DNA from: an uncultured Eubacteriales bacterium
GTDB lineage: Bacteria; Bacillota; Clostridia; Christensenellales; Borkfalkiaceae
Length of the DNA: 64,000 nucleotides
Assembly: GCA_905207235.1 (NCBI GenBank)
Contig: CAJLKN010000001.1
Span: 1 to 64,000, forward strand
Direction of reading: 5' to 3'
The notes below the pieces were generated by a model that saw only the letters and a program-made list of their open reading frames with translations, was not told the DNA's origin and did no database searches. Positions 51,494 through 61,206 of the stretch are shown here, one piece after another. The translations under genes and the position numbers were made by a program. Within the stretch, counting starts at the first letter, position 1; each line of letters opens with the position of its first letter.

Positions 51494-52578
51494 TTTTTGC
51501 CCTCCCTCAAATCGATTACGCCGCCGAAGCGCAAATCTTCGGGAATGGTTTTCGAAAGGCGGATTGTGGAGCCCGATGAAGTCAGTTCCTCTGCCGTTTG
51601 CAGCGCCTTTAAAACCAAATTATCGTCGTAAACAATTAATTTATCGACAAAAGCGTAATCGGGCTTGAAATACCTTTCGAGTTCGCCCAAATAGAGCGCA
51701 AAACCTATCGCTCCGCCGCACTTTTTAAGTCTTTGCAACAATTTATCGTATCTGCCGCCCGAAAGCACCATTTTGGGCACTCCGCCGACATATCCGTTGA
51801 AAATTATGCCGTTGTAATAGTCGGCGTTGTTTGCAATAGAAAAATTTATATTTATTTTATCGGCATAGCCGAGTTTACCCACCAAGCCGACAAGTTGTTT
51901 AAGCTGCTCCGCCGCCTCTTTCATTTGGCTGTTGAGAGCATACTTTTCGGCAAGTTGCGCGGCGTCAGAAGCATTTCCGCCTATATTTACCATCTGCCTG
52001 AACGCTTCGCGGTACTTTTTATCCGCACCTATACTCTCTGCAAAGGTATCGAAATCGTGCAGATTTTTACTCCTTAAATACGCATAAGCCCGTTGTTTTT
52101 CTTCCGCACTCTTACAAAATGCAGAGATGAGCCCTTCGGTGTAACCCATATGCGACAAATCAAGCACAAAATCATCGCTTACCGTATGTAAAGTTTTTAC
52201 GGAAAGGAGAATTATTTCCGCCTCGCAAGCGCAATCTATATCTCCGTAAACTTCAACGCCCGTCTGACTGACTTCTCTGAATTCGCCGTTTTCGTCCGTC
52301 CTGCGGTAAACTTTTTCGTTATAGAAAAGTTTTTTCGTGCCCGCCTCATTCTTTGCATGGCTTATAACCGAAAGAGTTACGTCAGGTCTTAATGCAAGCA
52401 ATCTTCCGCCGGCGCCGCTGAAAGTTATGACGTTTTTGCTTATCAGAAAGTCTATGTTGCTGAGATACAGCGAATAATCTTCGAAACATGCGGGCTTAAA
52501 CCTCCTGAACCCTCTGCCGCTATATAGCGACGTCAGTTCCGATATTATGCTGTCTTCCTGCTTGAGGTAAGCATTCAT
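51487..52578 (-). CDS. hisZ: ATP phosphoribosyltransferase regulatory subunit
   Basis: 363 residues, a paralogue of histidyl-tRNA synthetase without aminoacylation activity; activates HisG and mediates histidine feedback. Class II synthetase traces remain: LRPDVTLSV, FYNEKVYR and SGGRYDKLLQRL. The tRNA-binding domain is lacking. Its start overlaps the TrpR-like regulator gene by 4 nt. Confidence 0.93.
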   Translation of the reverse strand: MNAYLKQEDSIISELTSLYSGRGFRRFKPACFEDYSLYLSNIDFLISKNVITFSGAGGRLLALRPDVTLSVISHAKNEAGTKKLFYNEKVYRRTDENGEFREVSQTGVEVYGDIDCACEAEIILLSVKTLHTVSDDFVLDLSHMGYTEGLISAFCKSAEEKQRAYAYLRSKNLHDFDTFAESIGADKKYREAFRQMVNIGGNASDAAQLAEKYALNSQMKEAAEQLKQLVGLVGKLGYADKININFSIANNADYYNGIIFNGYVGGVPKMVLSGGRYDKLLQRLKKCGGAIGFALYLGELERYFKPDYAFVDKLIVYDDNLVLKALQTAEELTSSGSTIRLSKTIPEDLRFGGVIDLREGKKC

Positions 52579-52853
52579 TGCTCTTCACCGCCAACAATAA
52601 ATTTTTTATACGCACCAGAACCGTGCGTTATTGCGCGCGAAATTCTTGAAAGCGTAGTCGAAGATATATCCGTTTCGGCAATTATCTCGCTGTAAGTTTT
52701 GCCCTCCAAAAATAGTTTTGCCGCATAGGCGCGCTGTGCCATCTGCTCTACCTCTTTATAAGTGCACAAATCATCCAACAGCGCCTTGCAGTCCTCTTCA
52801 GTTTTCAGTTTTAAAAACAAACTGTATAAAAGTTTTACGTTGGTTTCTTTCAT
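52575..52853 (-). CDS. TrpR/YerC-like DNA-binding regulator, first gene of the his operon
   Basis: 92-residue all-helical protein of the TrpR/YerC/YecD family. The core (about 15-80) has the DLCTYKEVEQMAQR region and a helix-turn-helix (YSEIIAETDISSTTLSRISRAI). The known TrpR binds tryptophan, whereas YerC-type members lack a defined ligand. Its place as the first gene before hisZ, with translational overlap, suggests it regulates this operon, possibly through the palindrome in the promoter. That is inference. Confidence 0.9.
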   Translation of the reverse strand: MKETNVKLLYSLFLKLKTEEDCKALLDDLCTYKEVEQMAQRAYAAKLFLEGKTYSEIIAETDISSTTLSRISRAITHGSGAYKKFIVGGEEQ

Positions 52854-52883
52854 CTGACCACCCTTTTGGTAAATCGTAAATTA

Positions 52884-52912
52884 ATTATACTTTATTACAG
52901 TAAAGAAGTAAA
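52884..52912 (-). promoter_or_regulatory. Promoter of the his operon with operator-like palindrome
   Basis: TTTACT and TATAAT 17 bp apart on the minus strand. The spacer holds an inverted repeat CTTTA-CTGTAA-TAAAG (52890-52905), a candidate site for the TrpR-like protein. No T-box was found upstream, which would have been the usual clostridial control. Confidence 0.6.
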
Positions 52913-52931
52913 GCGTTTTGAAGCAAAAAAA

Positions 52932-52953
52932 TTGCGGAAATTTCTTTCCGCAA
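52932..52953 (-). terminator. Terminator after hisK
   Basis: Stem TTGCGGAA/TTCCGCAA followed by TTTTTTT on the minus strand, 30 nt after the hisK stop. It separates the housekeeping run from the his operon. Confidence 0.8.
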
Positions 52954-52982
52954 ACAAAAATTATATTTTAACGTATCGGCGT

Positions 52983-53765
52983 TTAAAGTTTGGAAAAACG
53001 CAGCTCTCTTCCTACATAATAACAAAGCCTGTCTATGCCGGCAGCCAAAAGAAAATCTGCGGCGGCGCGATAGGAGCGAAATATATCCTCCGCTCTGTGC
53101 GCGTCGCTACCGAAAGATACAAGTCGTCCGCCGAGCTCAAAATATCTTTTAAAAACATCCCTGTCGGGCAAAAAATCGCCGCCCGTACCGAAAGACGATG
53201 TGTTGAGTTCGAGACATTTTCCTCTGCTTATTATCTCTGACAAAATGAGGTCGTAAATATCGGAATAATCTTTATATCTCAGCTTTTTGCCCTTACCGAA
53301 AACGTAGCGCGAAGCATAGCCTATATGACCCACAATCTGATAATCATAATCTGCCCTTACGCTTTCAAGCACGTCGCAAAGATAGCGACGGTAAAAGGAC
53401 CTTACGCCTTCTTCGTCGAGGGTTACAGGATTTTTTGAACACGCTCCGTCAGGCAACATATGAACGCTGTTGATAATATAATCGAACGTATATGAGTTGA
53501 CGAAACTTTTATAAAATGCCGCCGCGCCGCGACTGTAACCCAGTTCGATACCGTGAAGCACCTTCAATTTATCCTCTCCGACAAAGGAAAAATATCCGTC
53601 GAGGTCGGGGAGCCCGAGGCATTGACCGACCAGAGCGAAGTCATAATCGTAATGTTCGGCAAAGCCTATCGCTTCCGCGCCGAGATTTTGGGCGCGGGCA
53701 AGATAATTTTGGGGCAATTCCGCACTGTCGTGCGAAAAGCTCGTGTGAAGGTGCAGGTCAATCAT
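52983..53765 (-). CDS. hisK: Histidinol-phosphatase, PHP family
   Basis: 260 residues, TIM-like PHP fold. The metal-binding start is DLHLHTSFSHDS; further ligands appear in FAEHYDYD, HMLPDG, HIGY and GSDAHRAEDI. Removes phosphate from histidinol phosphate, the step absent from the monofunctional hisB. It is the last gene of the upstream housekeeping transcript and completes the pathway with the his operon, 130 nt away. Confidence 0.92.
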   Translation of the reverse strand: MIDLHLHTSFSHDSAELPQNYLARAQNLGAEAIGFAEHYDYDFALVGQCLGLPDLDGYFSFVGEDKLKVLHGIELGYSRGAAAFYKSFVNSYTFDYIINSVHMLPDGACSKNPVTLDEEGVRSFYRRYLCDVLESVRADYDYQIVGHIGYASRYVFGKGKKLRYKDYSDIYDLILSEIISRGKCLELNTSSFGTGGDFLPDRDVFKRYFELGGRLVSFGSDAHRAEDIFRSYRAAADFLLAAGIDRLCYYVGRELRFSKL

Positions 53766-53769
53766 TTTA

Positions 53770-54219
53770 TTATTTGCAATATTTGCGCTCTATGGCAGAA
53801 ATTTTATCTACCCTGCGCTGATGGCGACCGCCTTCGAAGTCGGTTGTGAGGAATTTTTCGACTATTTTGAGAGCATAGCCGACGCCCACTACCTTTTCGC
53901 CGAGGGCGAGCATATTGGCGTTGTTGTGAAGTCTGGTAAATTCCGCGCAGTATGTGTCGTGGCAATGCGCGCAGCGAACACCGGGAACTTTGTTGGCAAC
54001 TATGGATACGCCTATACCAGTGGAGCAGACGACAATGCCACGCTCACATTCGCCCGAAGCAACTGCCTCAGCCGCAGGCAGAGCGTAATCTGGATAATCG
54101 CAGCTATCAAAGCTGTCGGTGCCGAAATCTACATATTCGTAACCTTTTTCTGTAAGGTATTTAATAATTTCTCTTTTGAGGTTAAGTCCGCCGTGGTCGC
54201 AGGCAAGGGCAATTTTCAT
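53770..54219 (-). CDS. rpiB: Ribose-5-phosphate isomerase B
   Basis: 149 residues. Interconverts ribose 5-phosphate and ribulose 5-phosphate. N-terminal ALACDHGGLNLKREI, catalytic Cys in VVCSTGIGVSI, and the His region AHCHDTYCAEFTRLHNNAN are diagnostic of the RpiB/LacAB family. It lies 1 nt after the phosphatase gene, the usual ywlF-ywlE order of Firmicutes. Confidence 0.95.
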   Translation of the reverse strand: MKIALACDHGGLNLKREIIKYLTEKGYEYVDFGTDSFDSCDYPDYALPAAEAVASGECERGIVVCSTGIGVSIVANKVPGVRCAHCHDTYCAEFTRLHNNANMLALGEKVVGVGYALKIVEKFLTTDFEGGRHQRRVDKISAIERKYCK

Positions 54220-54220
54220 A

Positions 54221-54682
54221 TCAGTTCTCCTTATCGGTAAGTATGTATTTTTCTATTATTTTATCGCACGCGCAGGCTATGGCTTCGCATGTGCGCATAT
54301 AAACTTCTACACCCGCGCCGTACGGGTCGGGCACATCAAAACCGCACAAATCTTTTACGCTTATTACGTTTCCGCAACCTTCAAGCATCTGTTTATGCGA
54401 GGTTGTCATCGTTATGACCACCTCGCTGCTTTCAATAAGTTTCTGGGTGAGCTGTCTGGGCGCAAAATTGCGCCTTACACAATAGCCGCACTTTTCGAGT
54501 GCGAGCGCCGCGTTAGGAGCAATAGTGTCTTTCAGCTGGGCATGCACCCCGCACGAAACGACATCCCACCATTTAATTTTGTGCTGTTTTATTTTCGCGC
54601 GCATTATCATTTCAGCCATAGGGCTGCGGCATGTGTTGCCCGTGCACACGAAAAGTATTTTTTTTCTCTTCATCTCAGCCAC
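54221..54682 (-). CDS. Low-molecular-weight protein phosphatase, YwlE type
   Basis: 153 residues. The active-site loop CTGNTCRS (Cys13, Arg19) at the N-terminus is followed by a late general-acid motif VPDPYG. In Bacillus, the YwlE member removes arginine phosphate. The Thr after Cys-Thr-Gly-Asn (loop CTGNTCR) matches the form preferring phosphoarginine, so arginine phosphatase activity is plausible. Overlaps sua5 by 8 nt. Confidence 0.88.
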   Translation of the reverse strand: MAEMKRKKILFVCTGNTCRSPMAEMIMRAKIKQHKIKWWDVVSCGVHAQLKDTIAPNAALALEKCGYCVRRNFAPRQLTQKLIESSEVVITMTTSHKQMLEGCGNVISVKDLCGFDVPDPYGAGVEVYMRTCEAIACACDKIIEKYILTDKEN

Positions 54683-55664
54683 ACGCTTTGGAAAGCCTGT
54701 TCATAACGCCGACCATAACGCCGTCCTGCTTTAAAGGAGCAACGGCAATGATTATTTCCGCTACCCTTTCGCCTTCGCGCAGTTTGTCGTAAAGATTGCA
54801 GGCAATCTGATTTTCGTCAGCCCCCAATTTAAGCACATCCGGAACTTTAAGCTCTTCCGCAACTCCGTCGTCGCACATTATATAGGCGCGCTGTCCGCGC
54901 TTTTTGCACTCAAAATACTCTTTAAGCGCTTCAAAGCGGTCTGCATAGCTAAATAATTTCGTCATGCAACGGGGCGAATAATGCTTGTATTTCATTCCCG
55001 GCGAACGTACCATTTCCCCTTCGACCATATGGTATTCGTCGCATTCGCCTGCAACCTGCGCAATCATGTCGCGCGTTACGAGCCCGCTGCGGAGCACGCA
55101 CGGCACATCGCCCGTGCAGTCGAGCACGGTGCTTTCGATACCGCCCGAGCATTTTCCGCCATCGAGAATACAGCTTATTCTGCCGTTGAGGTCATCAAAA
55201 ACGTGCTGTGCGGTTACGGGACTGACGTGCTTTGAAATATTTGCGCTGGGAGCTGCGATAGGCAACCCCACATATTTTAAGAAGCGCTGCGCGCCCTCGT
55301 GGGAAGGAATGCGCACGGCGAGGGTATTCAGACCGCAGGAAACAACAGGACTTACTTTGCCAGTGCTCCTGTAAACCATTGTAAGCGGTCCCGGAAGAAA
55401 GGCTTTGGCAAGCCTCACCGAGTAATCGGGGATATAGTCGACGAGCAAAGAAAGGTCGTAATCTTTGTGAACGTGAACTATAAGCGGGTTATCGGAAGGT
55501 CTTCCCTTTATTGCATAAATGCCCTTTACGGCTTCGTCGTTAAAGGCGTTTGCACCCAGTCCGTAAACCGTTTCGGTGGGGAAAGCCACCGCTCCGCCGT
55601 TATCTATTATATTTTTCGCCAACTCGAGCGAATTATCATCAATTTGGTAAATACGTGTTTCCAT
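54675..55664 (-). CDS. sua5: Threonylcarbamoyl-AMP synthase
   Basis: 329 residues: YrdC/Sua5 catalytic domain (about 1-200) plus a C-terminal Sua5 domain (about 215-329). Makes the intermediate for t6A37 of ANN-decoding tRNAs. FPTETVYGLGANAF, KGRPSDNPLIVH and APSANISKHVSPVTAQHV form the active site. The linker SPGMKYKHYSPR is typical. It is directly followed by the phosphatase and rpiB genes, a conserved Firmicute order. Confidence 0.95.
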   Translation of the reverse strand: METRIYQIDDNSLELAKNIIDNGGAVAFPTETVYGLGANAFNDEAVKGIYAIKGRPSDNPLIVHVHKDYDLSLLVDYIPDYSVRLAKAFLPGPLTMVYRSTGKVSPVVSCGLNTLAVRIPSHEGAQRFLKYVGLPIAAPSANISKHVSPVTAQHVFDDLNGRISCILDGGKCSGGIESTVLDCTGDVPCVLRSGLVTRDMIAQVAGECDEYHMVEGEMVRSPGMKYKHYSPRCMTKLFSYADRFEALKEYFECKKRGQRAYIMCDDGVAEELKVPDVLKLGADENQIACNLYDKLREGERVAEIIIAVAPLKQDGVMVGVMNRLSKACG

Positions 55665-55666
55665 GA

Positions 55667-57109
55667 TTAAAACGGAGGCTCGATATCGTCGGGAATTTGG
55701 TCTTCATAGTTCCCGCCGCCGCTCTGCGCCTCCTGATTGTCGTAAACAGGTTCGGCGATATCGTCGTCGGGTTCGGGATTAACAAACTTTGTAAGTTCGC
55801 CCTTGAAGCGCAACTTAATTCTGTCAAGTCCGCCGTTTCTGTGCTTGGCTATAATAAGGTCCGCCATGCCCTTGACGATATTATTTTTCTTAATTTCTTC
55901 GTCCGTCGCGGTAACGTCGGGACGGTTGATAAACATAACAATGTCGGCATCCTGCTCTATCGCGCCTGATTCTCGCAGGTCGGAAAGCTGAGGCTCTTTT
56001 GTCTGCATACGCCTTAGTTGCGAAAGCGCAATGACGGGGACGTTGAGTTCCTTTGCCATAATTTTGAGTTCGCGGGTGATTTCCGCGACTTCCTGAGTAC
56101 GATTGATATCGGAATTTTTGCTGCCGCTCGACATCAGCTGTATGTAGTCTATCATTACAAGGTCGAGCTGTCCGTTATTCCTCGCTTTAATTCTTCGGCA
56201 TTTTGAGAGTATTTCCGCAGGCGTTACGCGCGACGAATCGTCTATATTTATCCTGCATTTTCTCATTTTTTCGCTGGCTTTGGCTATCTTTTTCCAATCG
56301 TTGGGCGTAAGCGAACCAGAAAGAGCCGCAGACATGGAAACGCCCGCATAGCTGCAAAGAAGCCTTTGGATAATCTGAATTTCGGGCATTTCCAGCGAGA
56401 AAACAGCGCAGACTTTGTCGTTGTTGAGCGCAGCGTTTTCAATTATATTCATCGCAATCGACGTCTTGCCCATACCTGGGCGCGCGGCGATGACTATAAG
56501 GTCGGTTTTTTGCAGACCGTTAGTAAGTTTATCGAGGCGGGTAAAGCCCGTCATAACTCCTCGGAATGCGTCCTTATCGTCGGAAAGAAGTTGGAATTTG
56601 TTGATTACCTGGTCTATGCCGTCGCTCTCGCGTATGTCCTTTACGGACGACGAATCGTTGACTCTGGAAATATCGTAAATCTGGCTTTCCGCAAACTGGA
56701 CGCTGCGCAGGCTGTCGTCGCTCGTCTGGGCAAATTTAATAATCTCCTTTGCCGAGCGTATAAGCCTGCGGTTTACTGCGTCCCTGCGGACTATATTAAA
56801 ATAATGCTCGTAGTTCGCCGACGACGGCGTATTCTGCGTAAGTTCGGTGAGGTAAGCAATTCCACCCGCCTTTTCGAGATTGCCCTCCGTTTCGAGCTTA
56901 TCGATGAGCGTTACGAGATCGACGGGACGACGACTGTTGTAATTCATCTTCATCGCCGAGAGAATGTATCTGTGCGATTCCTGATAAAAGTCGTCTTCCG
57001 TCAATTTTTCGAGCACGTCGGGCAATATTTCGTTGTCGATGAGCATACAACCGAGCAGCGCCTGTTCGGCGTCGAGGTTGTTGGGCATCACGTTGTTTTT
57101 ATCTGCCAT
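55667..57109 (-). CDS. dnaB: Replicative DNA helicase
   Basis: 480 residues. The N-terminal helical domain (LDAEQALLGCMLID) is joined by a linker to a RecA-like motor with Walker A ARPGMGKTS and Walker B DLVMIDYIQLM. SQLRRMQTKEPQLSDLRESG and the arginine-finger region complete it. The name follows the E. coli system (DnaC in Bacillus). It lies 2 nt from sua5 and 4 nt from pepF. There is no frameshift and no intein. Confidence 0.96.
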   Translation of the reverse strand: MADKNNVMPNNLDAEQALLGCMLIDNEILPDVLEKLTEDDFYQESHRYILSAMKMNYNSRRPVDLVTLIDKLETEGNLEKAGGIAYLTELTQNTPSSANYEHYFNIVRRDAVNRRLIRSAKEIIKFAQTSDDSLRSVQFAESQIYDISRVNDSSSVKDIRESDGIDQVINKFQLLSDDKDAFRGVMTGFTRLDKLTNGLQKTDLIVIAARPGMGKTSIAMNIIENAALNNDKVCAVFSLEMPEIQIIQRLLCSYAGVSMSAALSGSLTPNDWKKIAKASEKMRKCRINIDDSSRVTPAEILSKCRRIKARNNGQLDLVMIDYIQLMSSGSKNSDINRTQEVAEITRELKIMAKELNVPVIALSQLRRMQTKEPQLSDLRESGAIEQDADIVMFINRPDVTATDEEIKKNNIVKGMADLIIAKHRNGGLDRIKLRFKGELTKFVNPEPDDDIAEPVYDNQEAQSGGGNYEDQIPDDIEPPF

Positions 57110-57113
57110 AATT

Positions 57114-58889
57114 TTAAATCTTCATAAGTTTTTCAAACTCTTTGAGCGTATTGCCGAACTCTTCCATAGCAAATTCGAAAGGTTCTTTTGTTGTGAGGTC
57201 AACGCCTGCAAGTTTAAGAAGGGATACGGGATCTGTCGAAGAACCGCCCGAAAGGAATGAGAAATATGCCTTTACAGCGCTCTCGCCTTCGGTGAGTATC
57301 TTGTTTGCGATATTGATTGCGGTAATTATACCCGTTGCGTACTTGTAAACATAGAACGCCGTATAGAAATGAGGTATTCTGCACCACTCGCAGGAAATGT
57401 TATAATCGTGCTCGATTGCGTCGCCGTAATACCTCTTTCCGAGTTCTGCATAAATTTCGCAGAGGTTTTCTTTTGTGAGGGGTTCGCCCTTTTCTGCCAT
57501 ATCGTGAGCCTTAAACTCGAATTCGGCGAACATAGTCTGCCTGTGAAGGGTTGCCCTGATGGTGTCGAGGTAGTAGTTGAGCAGATATTTTTTGAGGTTT
57601 TCATCCTTTGCTTCTTTGAGCATGTATTTAAGAAGGAGCACTTCGTTTACCGTGCTTGCAACTTCAGCGACGAAAATCTTGTAATCCGCCTTTGCATAGG
57701 GCTGATTGTGCGCAGAGAAATAGGTGTGGAGCGAATGTCCCATTTCGTGAGCGACGGTGAAAATATCGCTCGTTGTAGGCTGGTAATTGAGGAGAACGTA
57801 AGGATGAACGCCGTTCACGCCTGTTGAATATGCTCCGCTGCGCTTGCCTTCGGTTTCATCGACGTCTATCCAGCGATCGTCGTAGCCCTTTTTAAGGAGA
57901 GCCTGATACTCTTTGCCGAGGGGCGCAAGTCCCTTTATAACGTAGTCATACGCCTCGTCATAGTTCATTTTAACCTCGACGTCTGCAACGAGGGGCGCAT
58001 AAACATCGTAGAAATAGAGCTTGTCATAACCGAGTATCTTCTTTCTGTCAGCCATATAGCGGTGCATTGCTGGGAAGCTCTTTTCAACCGAAGCGAGCAG
58101 GTTGTCATAAACGGCTCTGTCAACGTCCTCGTTGAAAAGCGCTCTTTCGAGGCAGGAATTGAACTTATATGCCCTGCTCAGGAAGACATCCTTTTTAACG
58201 TTGCCGTAATACGTGGAAGTTATAGTATTTATGAGGCTTTCATAAGCGCCGTAATACTTTTCATAGACCTCCTTTCTCTTCTCTCTGTCGGAAGAATGAA
58301 GAACGAGGCCGTAAAGTCCGTGAGAAAGTTTAACCTTTTTGCCGTCGAGCTCTATTTCGGGCAAAGGCAGGTCGGCGTTGTCTATCATGCCGAAAGTTTC
58401 GTGGAAGGTAGAAAGCGTTTCGCCTGCGAGCGCCATCAGCTTTTCTTCGGCTTCGGAAAGTATGTGAGCCTTGCGCTTTATAAGGCACTTTATCTGATAA
58501 TCATAATCGGAGAACTGCTTGTCTTCAACCAGCGAATTGAGATATTCTTCGCTCTGCTGTGCAAGCTCGGGTTCGGAAAAGGCAACTTCGCCCGAATACT
58601 TGCCGAAAAGCATCTGTATTTTACCCGTATAAGCGGTATATTTTGAAATTCTAGTGTCTTCGTCGTGCTTCATATGAGCATAAACGGCGAGACGCTCGCA
58701 AACTTTCATAAACTCGTCGTTTGCGCGGAGGAAAGACAGAAGCTCGGCTTTATCGCCCAGCTTGCCAGCATACTTGGCAAAATCCATGTGGGACATTGCC
58801 CAGTCATACTGCTTTTCCCACGTTGCGTCGTCGGGATATATGTCTTCAATGCGCCATTTATTGCGCTCGGGTACTTCGTTTCTCTGCAT
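57114..58889 (-). CDS. pepF: Oligoendopeptidase F
   Basis: 591 residues, family M3B. Cytosolic zinc endopeptidase for peptides of roughly 7-17 residues. HEMGH at 381-385 gives two zinc ligands and the catalytic Glu, and the third ligand Glu409 is in VAEVAST. A helical N-terminal half forms the substrate channel. It begins 11 nt after the DUF711 gene. Confidence 0.95.
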   Translation of the reverse strand: MQRNEVPERNKWRIEDIYPDDATWEKQYDWAMSHMDFAKYAGKLGDKAELLSFLRANDEFMKVCERLAVYAHMKHDEDTRISKYTAYTGKIQMLFGKYSGEVAFSEPELAQQSEEYLNSLVEDKQFSDYDYQIKCLIKRKAHILSEAEEKLMALAGETLSTFHETFGMIDNADLPLPEIELDGKKVKLSHGLYGLVLHSSDREKRKEVYEKYYGAYESLINTITSTYYGNVKKDVFLSRAYKFNSCLERALFNEDVDRAVYDNLLASVEKSFPAMHRYMADRKKILGYDKLYFYDVYAPLVADVEVKMNYDEAYDYVIKGLAPLGKEYQALLKKGYDDRWIDVDETEGKRSGAYSTGVNGVHPYVLLNYQPTTSDIFTVAHEMGHSLHTYFSAHNQPYAKADYKIFVAEVASTVNEVLLLKYMLKEAKDENLKKYLLNYYLDTIRATLHRQTMFAEFEFKAHDMAEKGEPLTKENLCEIYAELGKRYYGDAIEHDYNISCEWCRIPHFYTAFYVYKYATGIITAINIANKILTEGESAVKAYFSFLSGGSSTDPVSLLKLAGVDLTTKEPFEFAMEEFGNTLKEFEKLMKI

Positions 58890-58900
58890 ATTTACACCTC

Positions 58901-60256
58901 TCAGTTTTTATTTGAATGTATGGGAGCGGGAATAAGTCCTCCCCTGTTTACGAATTTACATGACGACTGATTATGCACCGCCATAATGGGCGCTCTGCCC
59001 AAAAGACCGCCGAAATTGACCTGATCGCCTACTTTCTTGCCGGGGGCGGGGATAATTCTTACAGCCGTCGTCTTGTTATTTATCATGCCGATCGCGGCTT
59101 CGTCGGCTATTATCGCGCTTATCGTTTCCGCCGTCGTGTCGCCGGGAACGGCTATCATATCGAGACCGACGGAGCAAACAGCAGTCATCGCCTCGAGCTT
59201 GTCTATGCAAAGCACGCCCTTTTCCGCCGCTTCAATCATGCCGATATCTTCGGAAACGGGAATAAACGCGCCCGAAAGTCCGCCCACGCGGGAGCTTGCC
59301 ATAACGCCGCCCTTCTTGACCGCGTCGTTGAGCATTGCAAGGCATGCCGTCGTGCCGTGAGTGCCTACGCATTCGAGCCCCATTTCTTCGAGTATCTGTG
59401 CAACAGAATCCCCGCGCTCGGGCGTGGGCGCAAGCGATAAATCGACGATGCCGAATTCCGCGCCGAGGCGCTTTGCCGCTTCGCGCGCTATAAGCTGACC
59501 TGCTCTGGTTATTTTGAACGCCGTGCGCTTGATCGTCTCCGCAAGCTCGGTGATATCCGCATCCGGAACGGCCTGAATGGCGTGATGAACAACGCCCGGA
59601 CCGGAAACGCCGACGTTAATTACCGTGCCGCTTTCGCCGACGCCGTGGAATGCGCCCGCCATAAAGGGGTTGTCCTCCACCGCGTTGCAGAAAACAACGA
59701 GTTTTGCGCAACCGAAACCATCCACGTCGGCGGTCGCAGCAGCAGTCTCTTTGACTATCTGTCCCATAAGTTTTACGGCATCCATGTTGATGCCAGACTT
59801 GGACGAACCGACATTGACGGAAGAGCATAGCCTTTCGGTAGTTGCCAGAACTTCGGGAATGCTCATTATGAATGTGCGCTCGTAGTCCGCCATTCCCTTG
59901 TGAACGAGAGCGGAATAGCCGCCGAGGAAATCTATGCCGAGCTGCTTTGCCGCATTGTCGAGAGCTTTTCCTATGAGCCCCGCCTTCGACGCGAAAGGAG
60001 CGCAGATTAAACTTACGGGAGTTACCGAAACGCGCTTGTTCACTATGGGAATACCGTATTCCGCCGAGAGATCGCGCGTAACTTTTACTATATTTTCAGC
60101 CTTTTTGCAGACTGTGTCATAAACGCAGCGCGCCGTCTCTTCTGCCGTGGCACGGATGCAGGGCAGAAGCGAAATGCCCATTGTTACCGTGCGGATGTCA
60201 AGATGTTCGCGCTCAACCATATTTATGGTTTCTAAAATATCTGTGGAATTAAACAT
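58901..60256 (-). CDS. DUF711/PFL-family protein
   Basis: 451 residues. Members (UPF0210) are widespread in Firmicutes, distantly related to pyruvate formate-lyase, and of unknown function. No radical glycine motif was seen near the C-terminus. The chain contains the Gly-rich segments [13 protein letters not shown] and [15 protein letters not shown] and ends [16 protein letters not shown]. An ACT-domain gene 12 nt upstream is its usual neighbour, which suggests joint regulation by a small ligand. Confidence 0.9.
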   Translation of the reverse strand: MFNSTDILETINMVEREHLDIRTVTMGISLLPCIRATAEETARCVYDTVCKKAENIVKVTRDLSAEYGIPIVNKRVSVTPVSLICAPFASKAGLIGKALDNAAKQLGIDFLGGYSALVHKGMADYERTFIMSIPEVLATTERLCSSVNVGSSKSGINMDAVKLMGQIVKETAAATADVDGFGCAKLVVFCNAVEDNPFMAGAFHGVGESGTVINVGVSGPGVVHHAIQAVPDADITELAETIKRTAFKITRAGQLIAREAAKRLGAEFGIVDLSLAPTPERGDSVAQILEEMGLECVGTHGTTACLAMLNDAVKKGGVMASSRVGGLSGAFIPVSEDIGMIEAAEKGVLCIDKLEAMTAVCSVGLDMIAVPGDTTAETISAIIADEAAIGMINNKTTAVRIIPAPGKKVGDQVNFGGLLGRAPIMAVHNQSSCKFVNRGGLIPAPIHSNKN

Positions 60257-60268
60257 GTGCGCACCGCC

Positions 60269-60538
60269 TTAAACCCTGTGCATTGCATTGAAAATATCTT
60301 CATGCTGAATGTGTATAGACATTCCGATTTTTTTGCCGAGTTCGGTGCAGGCCTGAGATAAATCTGCAAGTTCAGTCGATGAATTTGTCAGATCGACCAT
60401 CATTATCATCGTGAAGTATTCATTCATGATAGTCTGGCTTATGTCGAGAATGTTGACGTCTTTTTCTGCGAGCAAAGCCGAAACTTTTGCAATTATACCT
60501 GTTTTGTCTTTTCCTACTACGGTTACTACCGCGCGCAT
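60269..60538 (-). CDS. ACT-domain protein (UPF0237 type)
   Basis: 89 residues from ATG 60538, which has AGGAG upstream; a longer frame starting inside lepB is not supported. A single ACT domain (AVVTVVGKDKTGIIAKVSAL) suited to binding an amino acid. Such stand-alone ACT proteins regularly pair with the DUF711 family gene that follows here. Function is not established. Confidence 0.88.
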   Translation of the reverse strand: MRAVVTVVGKDKTGIIAKVSALLAEKDVNILDISQTIMNEYFTMIMMVDLTNSSTELADLSQACTELGKKIGMSIHIQHEDIFNAMHRV

Positions 60539-60560
60539 AGTTTTATCTCCTGAGTTTATT

Positions 60561-61205
60561 TTATCGTGCTCCGCAACCTGAAAAAATTGCGGGCACGGTA
60601 TATTCAAAAAATGTGTTCCACGACGTTATAAATCCCTTCAACGCAAGGGACCACGGAGCGACAACGCCGATAATGTCCTCCGTATCTATCATTCCGTACT
60701 TGCTGCGGCTGTCGGAGCTTACGTCCCTGTTATCGCCCATAACAAAAACACAGCCTTCGGGCACTGTTACGGGTCCGTATGTGTTTACGGGGAGGCTTGC
60801 GGTGTTATTTTCCGCAACGACGTAAGGCTCTTCCACCATTTCACCGTCTATATAAAGAACGCCGCGCACAAGCTGTACGGTCTGCCCCTCAAAGGCAATC
60901 TGACGTTTTATTATAACTTTTTCTTCGCCGAACTCGTCGTGAGCAGAAATTACGATTATATCTCCGTTCTCCGCCGTCGCATGCGTGTCGGCGTAAAGAA
61001 AATCGCCGCCCGCCTGCGTCTTATCCTGCGCGCCCTGAAGCGTGGGCAACATCGAATCGCCAACAACGTAAACGCGAGTATAGCGTGAAACGAACATCAT
61101 CTCCCAAACGAGAATGATTAATAAGATTATAAGGAGAACGTTTGCCGCATAAACGCCGCGGCTTTTTCTTTCGCGTCTTCCTATCGATATGGGAAAGCCG
61201 CTCAT
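60561..61205 (-). CDS. lepB: Signal peptidase I
   Basis: 214 residues from ATG 61205, just after the preceding stop; an in-frame upstream ATG lies inside the neighbour. One N-terminal helix (about 20-42) anchors it. The Ser nucleophile is in VGDSMLPTL and the Lys base in VIIKRQIAF, so this is the standard Ser-Lys type, unlike the two SipW-type enzymes in the 8-12 kb cluster. FVMGDNRDVSSDSR is the conserved box E. Confidence 0.94.
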   Translation of the reverse strand: MSGFPISIGRRERKSRGVYAANVLLIILLIILVWEMMFVSRYTRVYVVGDSMLPTLQGAQDKTQAGGDFLYADTHATAENGDIIVISAHDEFGEEKVIIKRQIAFEGQTVQLVRGVLYIDGEMVEEPYVVAENNTASLPVNTYGPVTVPEGCVFVMGDNRDVSSDSRSKYGMIDTEDIIGVVAPWSLALKGFITSWNTFFEYTVPAIFSGCGAR

Positions 61206-61206
61206 A

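Noticed and set aside
52854..52982. T-box leader for the his operon
   Set aside because: The spacer is only about 130 nt and the AGGGTGGNACCGCG core is absent.
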